Shown: positions 23,679 through 31,662 of the stretch, piece by piece
Layout: each line of letters opens with the position of its first letter
How positions within the stretch are numbered: position 1 is the stretch's first letter
The notes under the pieces: model-generated
What the model saw: the letters and a program-made list of their open reading frames with translations, nothing else
What the model was told of the DNA's origin: nothing
Databases searched by the model: none
From: Oscillospiraceae bacterium
GTDB lineage: Bacteria > Bacillota > Clostridia > Oscillospirales > Oscillospiraceae
Length of the DNA: 33,242 nt
NCBI GenBank assembly: GCA_016292255.1
Contig: JAEEZZ010000113.1
Coordinates: 1-33,242, forward strand
Reading direction: 5' to 3'
Made by a program: the position numbers and the translations under genes

Positions 23679-24161
23679 TCATTCACAAATGTAATATTTA
23701 TCCTCCAGCCAACGATACGGGTTATTTTCGATGTATTGCCATCTGACGGCAAAATCATTCGCATCCCGAATCACATGGTCGTAATACAACTTTTGCCAAA
23801 CGGAGCGGCCAATCTGTTTCGTCACATATCCCTTGAACTGCTGGATGACCTTTGAAACCGAGACGGCCTTTTCGCCGGCGGGATTTTCCAGGCGCAGCAG
23901 CAAATGGATGTGGTTCGGCATAATCACGTAATTCTCAAGCCGCACACTTGGATAATGGACGGGAATTGCTTGTATGGACTGATCCGCGATCATTCCAACG
24001 TCTGACAGCCGAATCAGCGCAGCCTGGCCCTCTCCTCCGTCAACGACAGCACCAAACACGCATTGTCTGTTTTCTGCGCACATCGTAATAAAATACGCAT
24101 AGTTTTGGCTGTAATCGAAATCCGGGATCCGGTTCGGTTTTCTGCGGTGTTCATGATTCAT
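23679..24161 (-). CDS. REP-associated tyrosine transposase (RAYT, Y1/HUH family)
   Basis: 160 aa single-domain Y1 transposase related to IS200/IS605 TnpA. Seen: YSQNYAYFITMCAENRQCVFG N-terminal strand, HUH motif MPNHIHLLL (His-Ile-His), then QQFKGYVTKQIGRSVWQKLYYDHVIRD and YIENNPYRW, which carries the candidate nucleophilic Tyr. RAYTs are domesticated, usually single-copy and nick at GTAG-foot hairpins to spread REP elements. Inverted GTAG-type palindromes lie on both sides. Start at ATG 24161 is preferred to the TTG seven codons upstream; the RBS (GGGTGA) is weak. No TnpB gene and no IS ends. Frame intact, so probably functional or recently so. Confidence 0.88.
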   Translation of the reverse strand: MNHEHRRKPNRIPDFDYSQNYAYFITMCAENRQCVFGAVVDGGEGQAALIRLSDVGMIADQSIQAIPVHYPSVRLENYVIMPNHIHLLLRLENPAGEKAVSVSKVIQQFKGYVTKQIGRSVWQKLYYDHVIRDANDFAVRWQYIENNPYRWLEDKYYICE

Positions 24162-24192
24162 GGCATCACCCACGCGGTACAATCACTCTGCG

Positions 24193-24306
24193 GCATGGGG
24201 ACGAGCAATGCTCGCCCCTACGGACCGGTCGCAGGATCGTTTTCCTACGGCGCTCTGCGGCATGGGGACGAGCGATACCCATGAAGGGCACAGGTGCTCG
24301 CCCCTA
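24193..24306. repeat. REP-like elements upstream of the RAYT gene
   Basis: First unit GGGGACGAGC-AAT-GCTCGCCCCTAC (24197-24221, ending in the inverse of GTAG). Second unit 24264-24306: GGGGACGAGC, then GATACCCATGAAGGGCACAG, then GTGCTCGCCCCTA; this is the inverse of the element at 3175-3216. Both begin after CTGCGGCATG, so the pair is a tandem-like duplication. With the left REP they bracket the RAYT as inverted repeats. Confidence 0.7.
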
Positions 24307-24482
24307 TCTGAGTCATGATTTTGCTGCGCAAAAGTTATGATTGCTTCGCAAGTTATGATTGCTTCGCAAGTTATGATTGTGCTTCGCAAAAGTTATGATT
24401 GCTTCGCAAGCTGCTAACTGCCGAAGGCACCATAACTGCGCCGTCAGGCGTATCATAACTTGCCCGCAAGGGCAATCATAAC

Positions 24483-24485
<3 letters not shown>
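24304..24485. repeat. AGTTATGATT word-hairpin array, right copy, ending at the deoB stop
   Basis: Direct repeat of 23494-23578, then further words. After about 24409 the words appear inverted (ATAACT, ATCATAACTT) around other hairpins: TGCC-GAA-GGCA, CGCC-GTCA-GGCG, TTGCCC-GCAA-GGGCAA. The last word merges with the TAA stop of deoB (24483-24485). With the REPs this fills the 321-bp gap between the RAYT and deoB; no gene is seen in it. Confidence 0.8.
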
Positions 24486-25646
<1,161 letters not shown>

Positions 25647-25669
25647 AGTACCAACCTTTCTTTCATCGG

Positions 25670-25920
25670 ATGAAGTATCGCCTGACGGCGATATGAAGCA
25701 TTCCTTGCGGAATATGAAGTATCTCCCTTGGAGATATGAAGTATGTGCTTCGCACATATTGCGGTATCGGTTTATTCTGCGAATAAACCGATGGAAAATA
25801 ATGATTCCCAAAGCGGGAAATGCTTCCCGTTGCGTCAAATATGGCGCAGCCATACTTCATAAGCAAAGCGACTTCATGCGGCGAAGCCGTGCTTCATATC
25901 TGCATCAGCAGATACTTCAT
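25670..25920. repeat. ATGAAGT word-hairpin array between deoD and deoB
   Basis: ATGAAGT/ATGAAGC words at 25670, 25693, 25714, 25736 alternate with perfect hairpins of different sequence: ATCGCC-TGAC-GGCGAT, ATTCC-TTGC-GGAAT, ATCTCC-CTT-GGAGAT, ATGTGC-TTC-GCACAT. A longer hairpin with 11-bp arms follows (25766-25792), then TTCCC/GGGAA and ATGGC-GCA-GCCAT, and then the word inverted (ACTTCAT at 25854, 25871, 25914; GCTTCAT at 25891) around CGGC-GAA-GCCG and ATCTGC-ATCA-GCAGAT. The final ACTTCAT contains the deoD stop. The whole 270-bp gap is this array plus the deoB RBS. Confidence 0.85.
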
Positions 25921-26657
25921 TTTTCCAGCGCCACCGCCGTTTCCAGCGCCACCTTCATCATTTGCTCGAAGCCGGTCTGGCGCTCGTCGGCGGAGAGGTA
26001 CTCGTGCCGCACCAGCTGGTCGGAGACGGTGCAGATGCACAGGGCGTTTTTCCGCAGCCGGGCGGCGTTGAGGTAGAGGGCGGCGGATTCCATTTCGATG
26101 GCCATAATGCCCATCTTCTGCCAGTTTTTCTTGGGGTTCAGAGCGTCGGGCACGCCTTCGTCGTCGTCATAGAAGAAGTCGGAGGACAGGATGTTGCCCA
26201 CGTGGTAGACCGCGCCCAGGGCCTCGGCGGCCTGGGTGGCCGCGTGGAGCATTTCAAAGGAGCAGATGGGGGCGAAGTTCCCCATCAGATGGAATTGGGC
26301 CTGATAGTTGGAGTCGGAGCTGGCGCCCATGGCGATCACGATGTCCTTCAGGTTGATGTCCGGTTGGATCGCACCGGCGGAGCCGATCCGCATGATGTTG
26401 CGGACGTTGTAGGCCTCATAGAGCTCCCGGGAATAGATGCCGATGGAGGGCATACCCATGCCGGAGGCCATTACGGAGAGCCGGACGCCCTTGTAGAGGC
26501 CGGTGTAGCCCTGCACGCCCCGGACGTTGTTCACCAGGACGGGATTTTCCAGAAAATGTTCTGCAATGTATTTGGCCCGCAGGGGATCGCCGGGCATCAG
26601 CACTGTCTGCCCGAAGTCGGCAGGCGTCGCCTTGATATGCGGGGTCGGGTAGTTCAT
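25917..26657 (-). CDS. deoD: Purine-nucleoside phosphorylase, DeoD type
   Basis: 246 aa hexameric-type enzyme (NP-I family) splitting purine (deoxy)nucleosides into base and pentose-1-phosphate. Seen: phosphate-binding MPGDPLRAKYIAEHFLE, VMASGMGMPSIGIYSREL, RIGSAGAIQ, MGIMAIEMESAALY and TVSDQL with the catalytic Asp. Length is slightly above the usual 235. AAAGGAG precedes ATG. It begins 21 bases after the tdk stop, so tdk-deoD form one transcript; deoB follows after the ATGAAGT array. Substrate range (adenosine as well as guanosine) is inferred from the DeoD type. Confidence 0.96.
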   Translation of the reverse strand: MNYPTPHIKATPADFGQTVLMPGDPLRAKYIAEHFLENPVLVNNVRGVQGYTGLYKGVRLSVMASGMGMPSIGIYSRELYEAYNVRNIMRIGSAGAIQPDINLKDIVIAMGASSDSNYQAQFHLMGNFAPICSFEMLHAATQAAEALGAVYHVGNILSSDFFYDDDEGVPDALNPKKNWQKMGIMAIEMESAALYLNAARLRKNALCICTVSDQLVRHEYLSADERQTGFEQMMKVALETAVALEK

Positions 26658-26678
26658 TTGATTTGCTCCTTTCTATGA

Positions 26679-27272
26679 TCAATGTCTGTGCAGCTTTACC
26701 TTTTTATGCTCCTGAATGGCCCGCATCCAGCAGCGGTGGCACATGGCCACGTAGCAGTCGTTGCCGCCCAGCACCACCTGGGCGCCTTCGGTGATCACGT
26801 AGCCCTCGCCGTCCACCCGGGCGTTGACCGTGGCCTTGGAGCCGCAGTCGCAGATGGTTTTGATCTCCTGGATAGAGTCGGCCAGCTCAAACAGGCGGCG
26901 GCTGCCGGGAAAGAGCTTGGTCTGGAAATCGGAACGCAGGCCGAAGCAGAGCACCGGGATATTCAGATCGTCCACGATCCGGCGCAGCTGGTCGATCTGC
27001 TCCGGCGGGAAGAACTGGCACTCGTCCACGATCACCACGTCGGCGTTCCGCTGCCGGAACAGGTCGAAGAGATCGGCCTCCGGGCGCATGGCCTCCGCCT
27101 CCGCCTCCAGTCCGATGCGGGAACGGATCACAGAGGCCCCGTCCCGGTTGTCGGTGGCGGGCTTGATCAGCCAGACCCGCATATCGTTCTCCTCGTAGTT
27201 GTACTTGGTGATCAAGGCCTGGGCAGTCTTGGAGGAGCCCATGGCCCCGTATTTGAAGTAGAGCTTTGCCAT
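26679..27272 (-). CDS. tdk: Thymidine kinase
   Basis: 197 aa type-II (TK1-like) kinase making dTMP from thymidine. Seen: P-loop YGAMGSSKTAQAL, acidic VVIVDECQFF (Walker B), CFGLRSDFQTKLFPGSRRL lasso-loop region, and a structural zinc site with CDCG and C..C (YVAMCHRCW). Start at ATG 27272 (MAKLYFKYG) has GGAGG 6 bases upstream; the adjacent ATG at 27275 is only 3 bases away and is less likely. First gene of the tdk-deoD unit, with a consensus-like promoter. Confidence 0.96.
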   Translation of the reverse strand: MAKLYFKYGAMGSSKTAQALITKYNYEENDMRVWLIKPATDNRDGASVIRSRIGLEAEAEAMRPEADLFDLFRQRNADVVIVDECQFFPPEQIDQLRRIVDDLNIPVLCFGLRSDFQTKLFPGSRRLFELADSIQEIKTICDCGSKATVNARVDGEGYVITEGAQVVLGGNDCYVAMCHRCWMRAIQEHKKVKLHRH

Positions 27273-27306
27273 CATTTGCCTCCTGGTTTCAGAACTCAAT
27301 GCACAT

Positions 27307-27335
27307 ATTATACTATAATGGATGCAGTTTCGCAA
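27307..27335 (-). promoter_or_regulatory. tdk-deoD promoter
   Basis: On the - strand TTGCGA, 17-base spacer, TATAAT; about 35 bases upstream of the tdk start codon. One of the best promoter matches in the window. Confidence 0.8.
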
Positions 27336-27369
27336 TATTTTTGTCTGAAGCGCATAAAAAAACAGGGAC

Positions 27370-27402
27370 GAGGGAGTCACTTCGTAAGGAAGTGACTCCC
27401 TC
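27370..27402. terminator. Perfect 14-bp hairpin between divergent promoters
   Basis: GAGGGAGTCACTTC-GTAAG-GAAGTGACTCCCTC. Read on the - strand it is followed, after 7 bases, by a run of seven T. It may insulate the tdk promoter from - strand readthrough, or mark the edge of the AT-rich insert that follows. Confidence 0.5.
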
Positions 27403-27425
27403 CGCGGCGTTTGAGGGTAATGTAA

Positions 27426-27454
27426 TTGACTATGCCGAATAGGGATGCTATAAT
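27426..27454 (+). promoter_or_regulatory. Promoter of the GNAT-like gene
   Basis: TTGACT, 17-base spacer, TATAAT; 33 bases upstream of the start codon. Near-consensus sigma-A type. Confidence 0.8.
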
Positions 27455-27487
27455 CATCTCAACAAATGGGGATTTGGAGGTATAGCT

Positions 27488-28012
27488 GTGGAAATATACA
27501 AAATCAACAAATCAACCGTCGGTGCCGTTGCAAAGTTGATGTCCACAATAAAACCGGACTGGTGGGATTTTGAGGGAGCAAGTCAGCAGTTGCAGGATGT
27601 ATCTTCACTTGCGAATTTAGTTGGCTGGTATATCGGGGACGAAGCAACCCCCAAAGGTTGGATTTTATGTGCAGAATATGATGGGTATTCTTATTTATCA
27701 GTAGAATGTCTTGGATATGATGACAATGGTTTTTTTGTTACGGAAGAACAGTTGGAACCGTTATTGAGAAAAGCCGAGGAGTATGCAAGGGGCAAAGGGT
27801 ATCGAAACTTGAAGTATGTTATGAGTTCACCCGATATGTCATGCCATGGCAGGCCGATTCAAAATTACGCAGAAGAATTGAAAGAACTGAAATCATGCGG
27901 CAGAAAGCACTTTGACTATTTGATACAGTACGGTTTTTCCTCGACTGGTTTTATCCCAAACTGCTATGGAAAGTATTGTCACGGTATCATAATGATAAAG
28001 CCACTAATATAG
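27488..28012 (+). CDS. AT-rich GNAT-like protein of probable foreign origin
   Basis: 174 aa. A tentative N-acetyltransferase-like fold: N-terminal YKINKSTVGAVAKLMSTIKPDWW, a central strand GWILCAEYDGYSYLSVECLGYD, a helix EEQLEPLLRKAEEYARGKGYRNLKYVM, and a C-terminal DYLIQYGFSSTGFIPNCYG...HGIIMIKPL that matches the Y..GF..TG...Y.....M.K.L ending of GNAT enzymes. The acetyl-CoA pyrophosphate loop (Q/RxxGxG/A) is not clear, so function is uncertain. GTG start with GGAGG 7 bases before. Base composition is clearly lower in G+C (about 40 % by eye) than all neighbours and codons such as TTA, ATA and AAA are frequent: horizontal transfer is likely. It is single, with its own promoter and a terminator hairpin. 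Confidence 0.65.
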   Translation: MEIYKINKSTVGAVAKLMSTIKPDWWDFEGASQQLQDVSSLANLVGWYIGDEATPKGWILCAEYDGYSYLSVECLGYDDNGFFVTEEQLEPLLRKAEEYARGKGYRNLKYVMSSPDMSCHGRPIQNYAEELKELKSCGRKHFDYLIQYGFSSTGFIPNCYGKYCHGIIMIKPLI

Positions 28013-28088
28013 AAATTCCAGTTTGTTGGGATACTTATGACTTTAGGTTTGCACAAGAGCTTCCTTGTCCGCATTTATAGCGAGCATC

Positions 28089-28156
28089 GGATTTTGCCAC
28101 CAAAATCCATAGTAGAAGCAAAAAATCGGCGCGGCTACTACGGTCACGCCGATTTT
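28089..28156. terminator. Two hairpins between the GNAT-like gene and ftsH
   Basis: First GGATTTTG-CCAC-CAAAATCC (28089-28108). Second AAAATCGGCG (28122-28131) with CGCCGATTTT (28147-28156), 15-base loop; read on the - strand it ends CGCCGATTTTTTGC, a good ftsH terminator, and on the + strand it can end the GNAT-like transcript. Nothing coding is seen in 28013-28236. Confidence 0.75.
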
Positions 28157-28236
28157 ATATCTTATTGAGCCGGTGATTGCTGCCTCAAAGCAACTTCTTT
28201 GCGGAGTGCGTCCCGAGCCCTGTTTTTTTATGCGTT

Positions 28237-30207
28237 TCAGACGTTATGACCGTCGTCCGCCGGGGTTTCGTCCGTCGGGACATCACGCCCATCCGGATCG
28301 CCGTCCTTTTCCTGCCGTTCCAGCTCCGCGAAGCGGTCGAAGATGGACTCGGACTCGGCCTCGGGGATGGGTTCGCCCTTCATGCAGGCGGTGAACTGAG
28401 AGCGGGTCATGGTGTCGTGGACCAGCAGATACTGGGCCACGGCCTCCAGCTTGTCGTCGTGATTCCGGAGGATGCTCCGGCACTGCTCGTAGGCTTGATC
28501 CACGATCCGGCGCACCTCGTCGTCGATCTTGCCGGCAGTCTCCTCGGAGTAGGGCTTGGTGCGCCCGTAGCTCATGCCCACGAAGACCTCGCCGTCGTCG
28601 CCATAGCGGACGGTGCCCAGAGCGTCGGACATACCGTAGCGGGTGACCATATCGTGGGCAATGGCAGTGGCCTGCTGGATGTCAGAGGAAGCGCCGGTGG
28701 AGATGTCGTCCATTTTCAGACTCTCGGCGATGCGGCCGCCCAGGGCGGAGACGATATACTCAAACATCTCGGCGCGGCTGGCGGTGTCCTGATCCTCCTC
28801 GGGCAGATACATGGTCAAGCCGCCTGCGGGGCCCCGGGGAATGACAGAGACCATCTGCACCGGGGGATGGTGGGGCAGGTTCCAGGCGGCCACGGCGTGG
28901 CCTGCCTCATGGTAGGCCGTCAGCCGGCGGCTGCGCTCGGAGATTTTGTGGCTCTTTTTCTGGGGGCCGTAGCTGACCTTCAGCAGGCCCTCCTCCAGAT
29001 CCTCCATGAGGATGCAGGGACGGTTGGCCCGGGCGGCCAGCAGGGCGCCCTCGTTCAGCAGGTTTTCCAGATCCGCGCCGGTGAAGCCCACGGTGGCCCG
29101 GGCAACGATGTGCAAATCCACGGTGTCCGCCAGGGGCTTGCCCTTGGCGTGGACCTTCAGGATGGCCTCGCGGCCCTTGCAGTCCGGCTTGCCGATATAG
29201 ACCTGCCGGTCAAAGCGTCCGGGACGCAGCAGGGCGGGATCCAGAATGTCCTTTCGGTTGGTGGCGGCCATGACGATGACGCCGGTGTTGCCGGTAAAGC
29301 CGTCCATTTCCACCAGGAGCTGGTTCAGGGTCTGCTCCCGCTCGTCGTGTCCGCCGCCGAGACCTGCTCCTCTGTGGCGGCCCACCGCGTCGATCTCATC
29401 GATGAAGATGATGGCGGGAGCCATCTTCTTGGCCTGGTCAAAGAGGTCGCGCACACGGCCCGCGCCCACGCCCACGTAGAGCTCCACAAAGTCGGAGCCG
29501 GAGATGGACAGGAACTGCACCTCGGCCTCGCCGGCCACAGCCTTGGCCAGCAGGGTCTTGCCGGTGCCCGGAGGGCCCACCAGCAGCACGCCCTTGGGCA
29601 CCTTGGCCCCGAGGGCAGTGAATTTGGAGGGATCCTTGAGGAACTCCACGATCTCCTGGAGCTCGGCCTTTTCCTCCTCCGCGCCGGCCACGTCGTCAAA
29701 GGTGACCCGCTTGTTGGATTTCCCGATCTTGGCGTTGGCCTTGCTGAATTTCACCGCGCCGCCTGCGCCGCCGCCCATCCGGTTCATGATCACCATCATG
29801 ACGATGATCACCACCGCGCCCATGAGCAGCATGGGCAGCAGGCTGGACAGCAGCCAGGCGCTCTGGGATTCGGGCAGCACGTCGTATTCCTTCAGAGTGC
29901 CAGAGGCCAGCTGCTCGGCGATGAGGTCTCCCAGATCGGCGTAGAACAGGGAAAAATCAAAGAGTCGGTAATCGATCAGCTTCTGCCCCTGGAAGGGCTC
30001 CTTGAGCTTCATCTCCAGCGTGTTGCTCCGGATGCTGAAGGACTCCACCTTCTCCTCCTGGAACAGGGTGACCACATCGGAGTATTTCATGTCCACGGAG
30101 TTGGATGCGTCGTAGAGCTTATACAGGGCAAACAGCATCAGCAGCATCAGGATCGCGTAGATGATCACGGGCCCGCGCCGCGGGACTTGCGGTTTTTGTT
30201 GGTTCAT
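28237..30207 (-). CDS. ftsH: ATP-dependent zinc metalloprotease FtsH
   Basis: 656-aa membrane AAA+ protease degrading misfolded membrane proteins and regulatory proteins. Two N-terminal membrane segments (about 13-31 and 118-141) flank an extracytoplasmic domain. AAA domain: Walker A GPPGTGKT at 211-218, pore loop YVG (Tyr244; Phe in E. coli), Walker [12 protein letters not shown], second region of homology [19 protein letters not shown]. Protease: HEAGH at 433-437 and the third zinc ligand Asp in STGASSD. The C-terminus is acidic ([13 protein letters not shown]). AGAGGAAG precedes ATG. Downstream of tilS on the same strand, the standard Firmicute tilS-(hpt)-ftsH order, but hpt is missing here. 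Confidence 0.97.
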   Translation of the reverse strand: MNQQKPQVPRRGPVIIYAILMLLMLFALYKLYDASNSVDMKYSDVVTLFQEEKVESFSIRSNTLEMKLKEPFQGQKLIDYRLFDFSLFYADLGDLIAEQLASGTLKEYDVLPESQSAWLLSSLLPMLLMGAVVIIVMMVIMNRMGGGAGGAVKFSKANAKIGKSNKRVTFDDVAGAEEEKAELQEIVEFLKDPSKFTALGAKVPKGVLLVGPPGTGKTLLAKAVAGEAEVQFLSISGSDFVELYVGVGAGRVRDLFDQAKKMAPAIIFIDEIDAVGRHRGAGLGGGHDEREQTLNQLLVEMDGFTGNTGVIVMAATNRKDILDPALLRPGRFDRQVYIGKPDCKGREAILKVHAKGKPLADTVDLHIVARATVGFTGADLENLLNEGALLAARANRPCILMEDLEEGLLKVSYGPQKKSHKISERSRRLTAYHEAGHAVAAWNLPHHPPVQMVSVIPRGPAGGLTMYLPEEDQDTASRAEMFEYIVSALGGRIAESLKMDDISTGASSDIQQATAIAHDMVTRYGMSDALGTVRYGDDGEVFVGMSYGRTKPYSEETAGKIDDEVRRIVDQAYEQCRSILRNHDDKLEAVAQYLLVHDTMTRSQFTACMKGEPIPEAESESIFDRFAELERQEKDGDPDGRDVPTDETPADDGHNV

Positions 30208-30245
30208 TCACTTCTTCCTCTCTTTTCAAGGATCAGGGTTCTGCA

Positions 30246-30264
30246 GCGCGGGCTACCAGCCCGC
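30246..30264. repeat. Short palindrome related to 3244-3265
   Basis: GCGCGGGCTACCAGCCCGC: arms GCGGGCT/AGCCCGC with loop ACC, the same arms as at 3249-3265, but headed by GCAG instead of GTAG. Lies in the gap between the tilS stop and the ftsH RBS. Confidence 0.5.
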
Positions 30265-30272
30265 CATAGGGT

Positions 30273-31631
30273 TCATGGTTCCGTAGGGGCGCACATTGTG
30301 CGTCCGCCGGAATATTCAACCACCACGGCGGCCTCCCCCTCCTTTGCCATCCAGGTGGGGTCGCAGCCGACGCCGAACACGGCAACGGGCTTTCCCGCTG
30401 CGGTCAGCACCGGCACGGCGTTCCGCTGCCGGGCGGGAATCTTCCGGTCGATCATCAAGGCCTTGAGCGGCTTGGTTCCGCCGGGGAGCGTGAGCCTGTC
30501 GCCGGGGCGTCTGCCGCGGACGTACAGCTCGAGCGTTGCTATCATATCACACTTTATTGCAAAGGTGGTAAGGTTTTTTTTGAAGTTTTTTAAATTTTTT
30601 GTTACACGGCAGGAAATCGTTCCCAGGCCGTCAGGCAGCGCGGTGCAGCCGGGTACCTGGAGCGCAAGCTCCGGCAGCGCGGGAGCTGTCTCCGCACCGG
30701 AAAAGCCCAGCAGATCATAGGTGCGCCGGGCGATCCATCCGCCCGGCAGCGCGGCCTTGGCGGAGGGAGCGGCAGTCAGAAGCCGTTCCAGGGCCTCCAC
30801 GTAGACCTGGGCGGGATCCTCCAGCCCCAGCTCCGTGAGCATGGCCAGCAGCACCCGGCGTCGAAGCACGGGCTCCAGCGCCAGCAGCGCCTCGCAGGAC
30901 CAGCCGCCTTCCCTGCGGCAGTCCGCCGCGGCCCGGGCGGCCAGACGGGAGAGAAACCCGTCCTCCTCCCGGAGCAGGGCGGCTGTGCGGCCCAGGGTGC
31001 GGCTCAGATTGGGATTTTCGGCCCGCAGCAGGGGCAGGACCCGGTGGCGCAGCCGGTTGCGGACGCAGTCGTCCGCCGCGTTGGTGCCGTCCTCCACATG
31101 GGGCAGCCCCTCCCGCTCCAGCAGCGCCTCGATCTCCGCTCTGGTGCAGGCCAGAAGCGGACGGATGACAGCCCCCCGGCGGACGGGGATGCCGCCCAGT
31201 CCCCGCAGGCCGGTGCCCCGGAGCAGATGCAGCAGCATGGTCTCGGCGTTGTCGTCGGCGTTGTGGGCGGTAGCCAGCTTGCCGGGGGAAACGCTCTGCA
31301 GATAGGCATAGCGCAGCACCCGGGCGGCCTCCTCCAGGCTTTCGCCGGTTTCCGCCGCTCTTGCAGTCACGTCCCCGCCGCCCAGAGAGAAGGGAACAGC
31401 CCAATCCGCGCAGAGCTTCCGGCAGAATTCCGCGTCCCGATCCGCCTCTGCGCCCCGCAGTCCGTGATGGAAATGAGCGGCCCGCAGGCTGATCCCCAGC
31501 TGTGGAGCCAGGGCCCGCAGGATCCGGAGCAGGGCCACGGAGTCGGCCCCGCCGGACAGCGCCACGGTCACGTCGTCCCCCGGGTCGATCAACCCGTTGT
31601 CGCGGATAAACCGCAGCACCTTTTCTTCCAT
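30273..31631 (-). CDS. tilS: tRNA(Ile)-lysidine synthetase
   Basis: 452 aa. Adds lysine to C34 of the CAU-anticodon tRNA-Ile so that it reads AUA; essential. Seen: PP-loop ALSGGADSVALL (SGGADS at 26-31), HFHHGLRGAEADRDAEFC, TAHNADDNAETMLLHLLRGTG, NAADDCVRNRLRHRVLPLL, and a C-terminal domain from about 310 with LYVRGRRPGDRLTLPGGTKPLK and DRKIPARQR. The start at ATG 31631 is preferred to an upstream in-frame TTG; its RBS (GAGAA) is weak. A stretch within the C-terminal half (TKNLKNFKKNLTTFAIKCDM) is locally AT-rich. The last residues, GGRTMCAPTEP, are encoded by a REP-like element. Confidence 0.95.
   Translation of the reverse strand: MEEKVLRFIRDNGLIDPGDDVTVALSGGADSVALLRILRALAPQLGISLRAAHFHHGLRGAEADRDAEFCRKLCADWAVPFSLGGGDVTARAAETGESLEEAARVLRYAYLQSVSPGKLATAHNADDNAETMLLHLLRGTGLRGLGGIPVRRGAVIRPLLACTRAEIEALLEREGLPHVEDGTNAADDCVRNRLRHRVLPLLRAENPNLSRTLGRTAALLREEDGFLSRLAARAAADCRREGGWSCEALLALEPVLRRRVLLAMLTELGLEDPAQVYVEALERLLTAAPSAKAALPGGWIARRTYDLLGFSGAETAPALPELALQVPGCTALPDGLGTISCRVTKNLKNFKKNLTTFAIKCDMIATLELYVRGRRPGDRLTLPGGTKPLKALMIDRKIPARQRNAVPVLTAAGKPVAVFGVGCDPTWMAKEGEAAVVVEYSGGRTMCAPTEP
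30282..30309. repeat. REP-like element forming the end of tilS
   Basis: CCGTAGGGGCGCACATTGTG followed by CGTCCGCC: GTAG foot plus a GGCGCAC/GTGCGTC palindrome, the same family as at 21602. It lies inside the tilS coding region, whose stop is at 30273-30275. Confidence 0.65.
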
Positions 31632-31633
31632 GG

Positions 31634-31662
31634 TATTCTCAATTCTCAATGTTCAATTCTCA
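31634..31662. repeat. TTGAGAATTGA words between dnaB and tilS
   Basis: On the - strand the dnaB stop TGA is the start of GAGAATTGAAC, ATTGAGAATTGAGAATACC and then the tilS ATG. The gap is composed of three near-copies of TTGAGAATTGA; the stop codon is part of the first word. Confidence 0.55.

Noticed and set aside
23679-24161. Reading the transposase as a complete IS200/IS605 insertion sequence
   Set aside because: No tnpB, no typical subterminal hairpin ends; GTAG palindromes and a lone Y1 domain fit a RAYT better.
28177-30720. 847-codon + strand frame opposite ftsH and part of tilS
   Set aside because: Spans two well-supported - strand genes and shows no conserved motif; a high-GC shadow.
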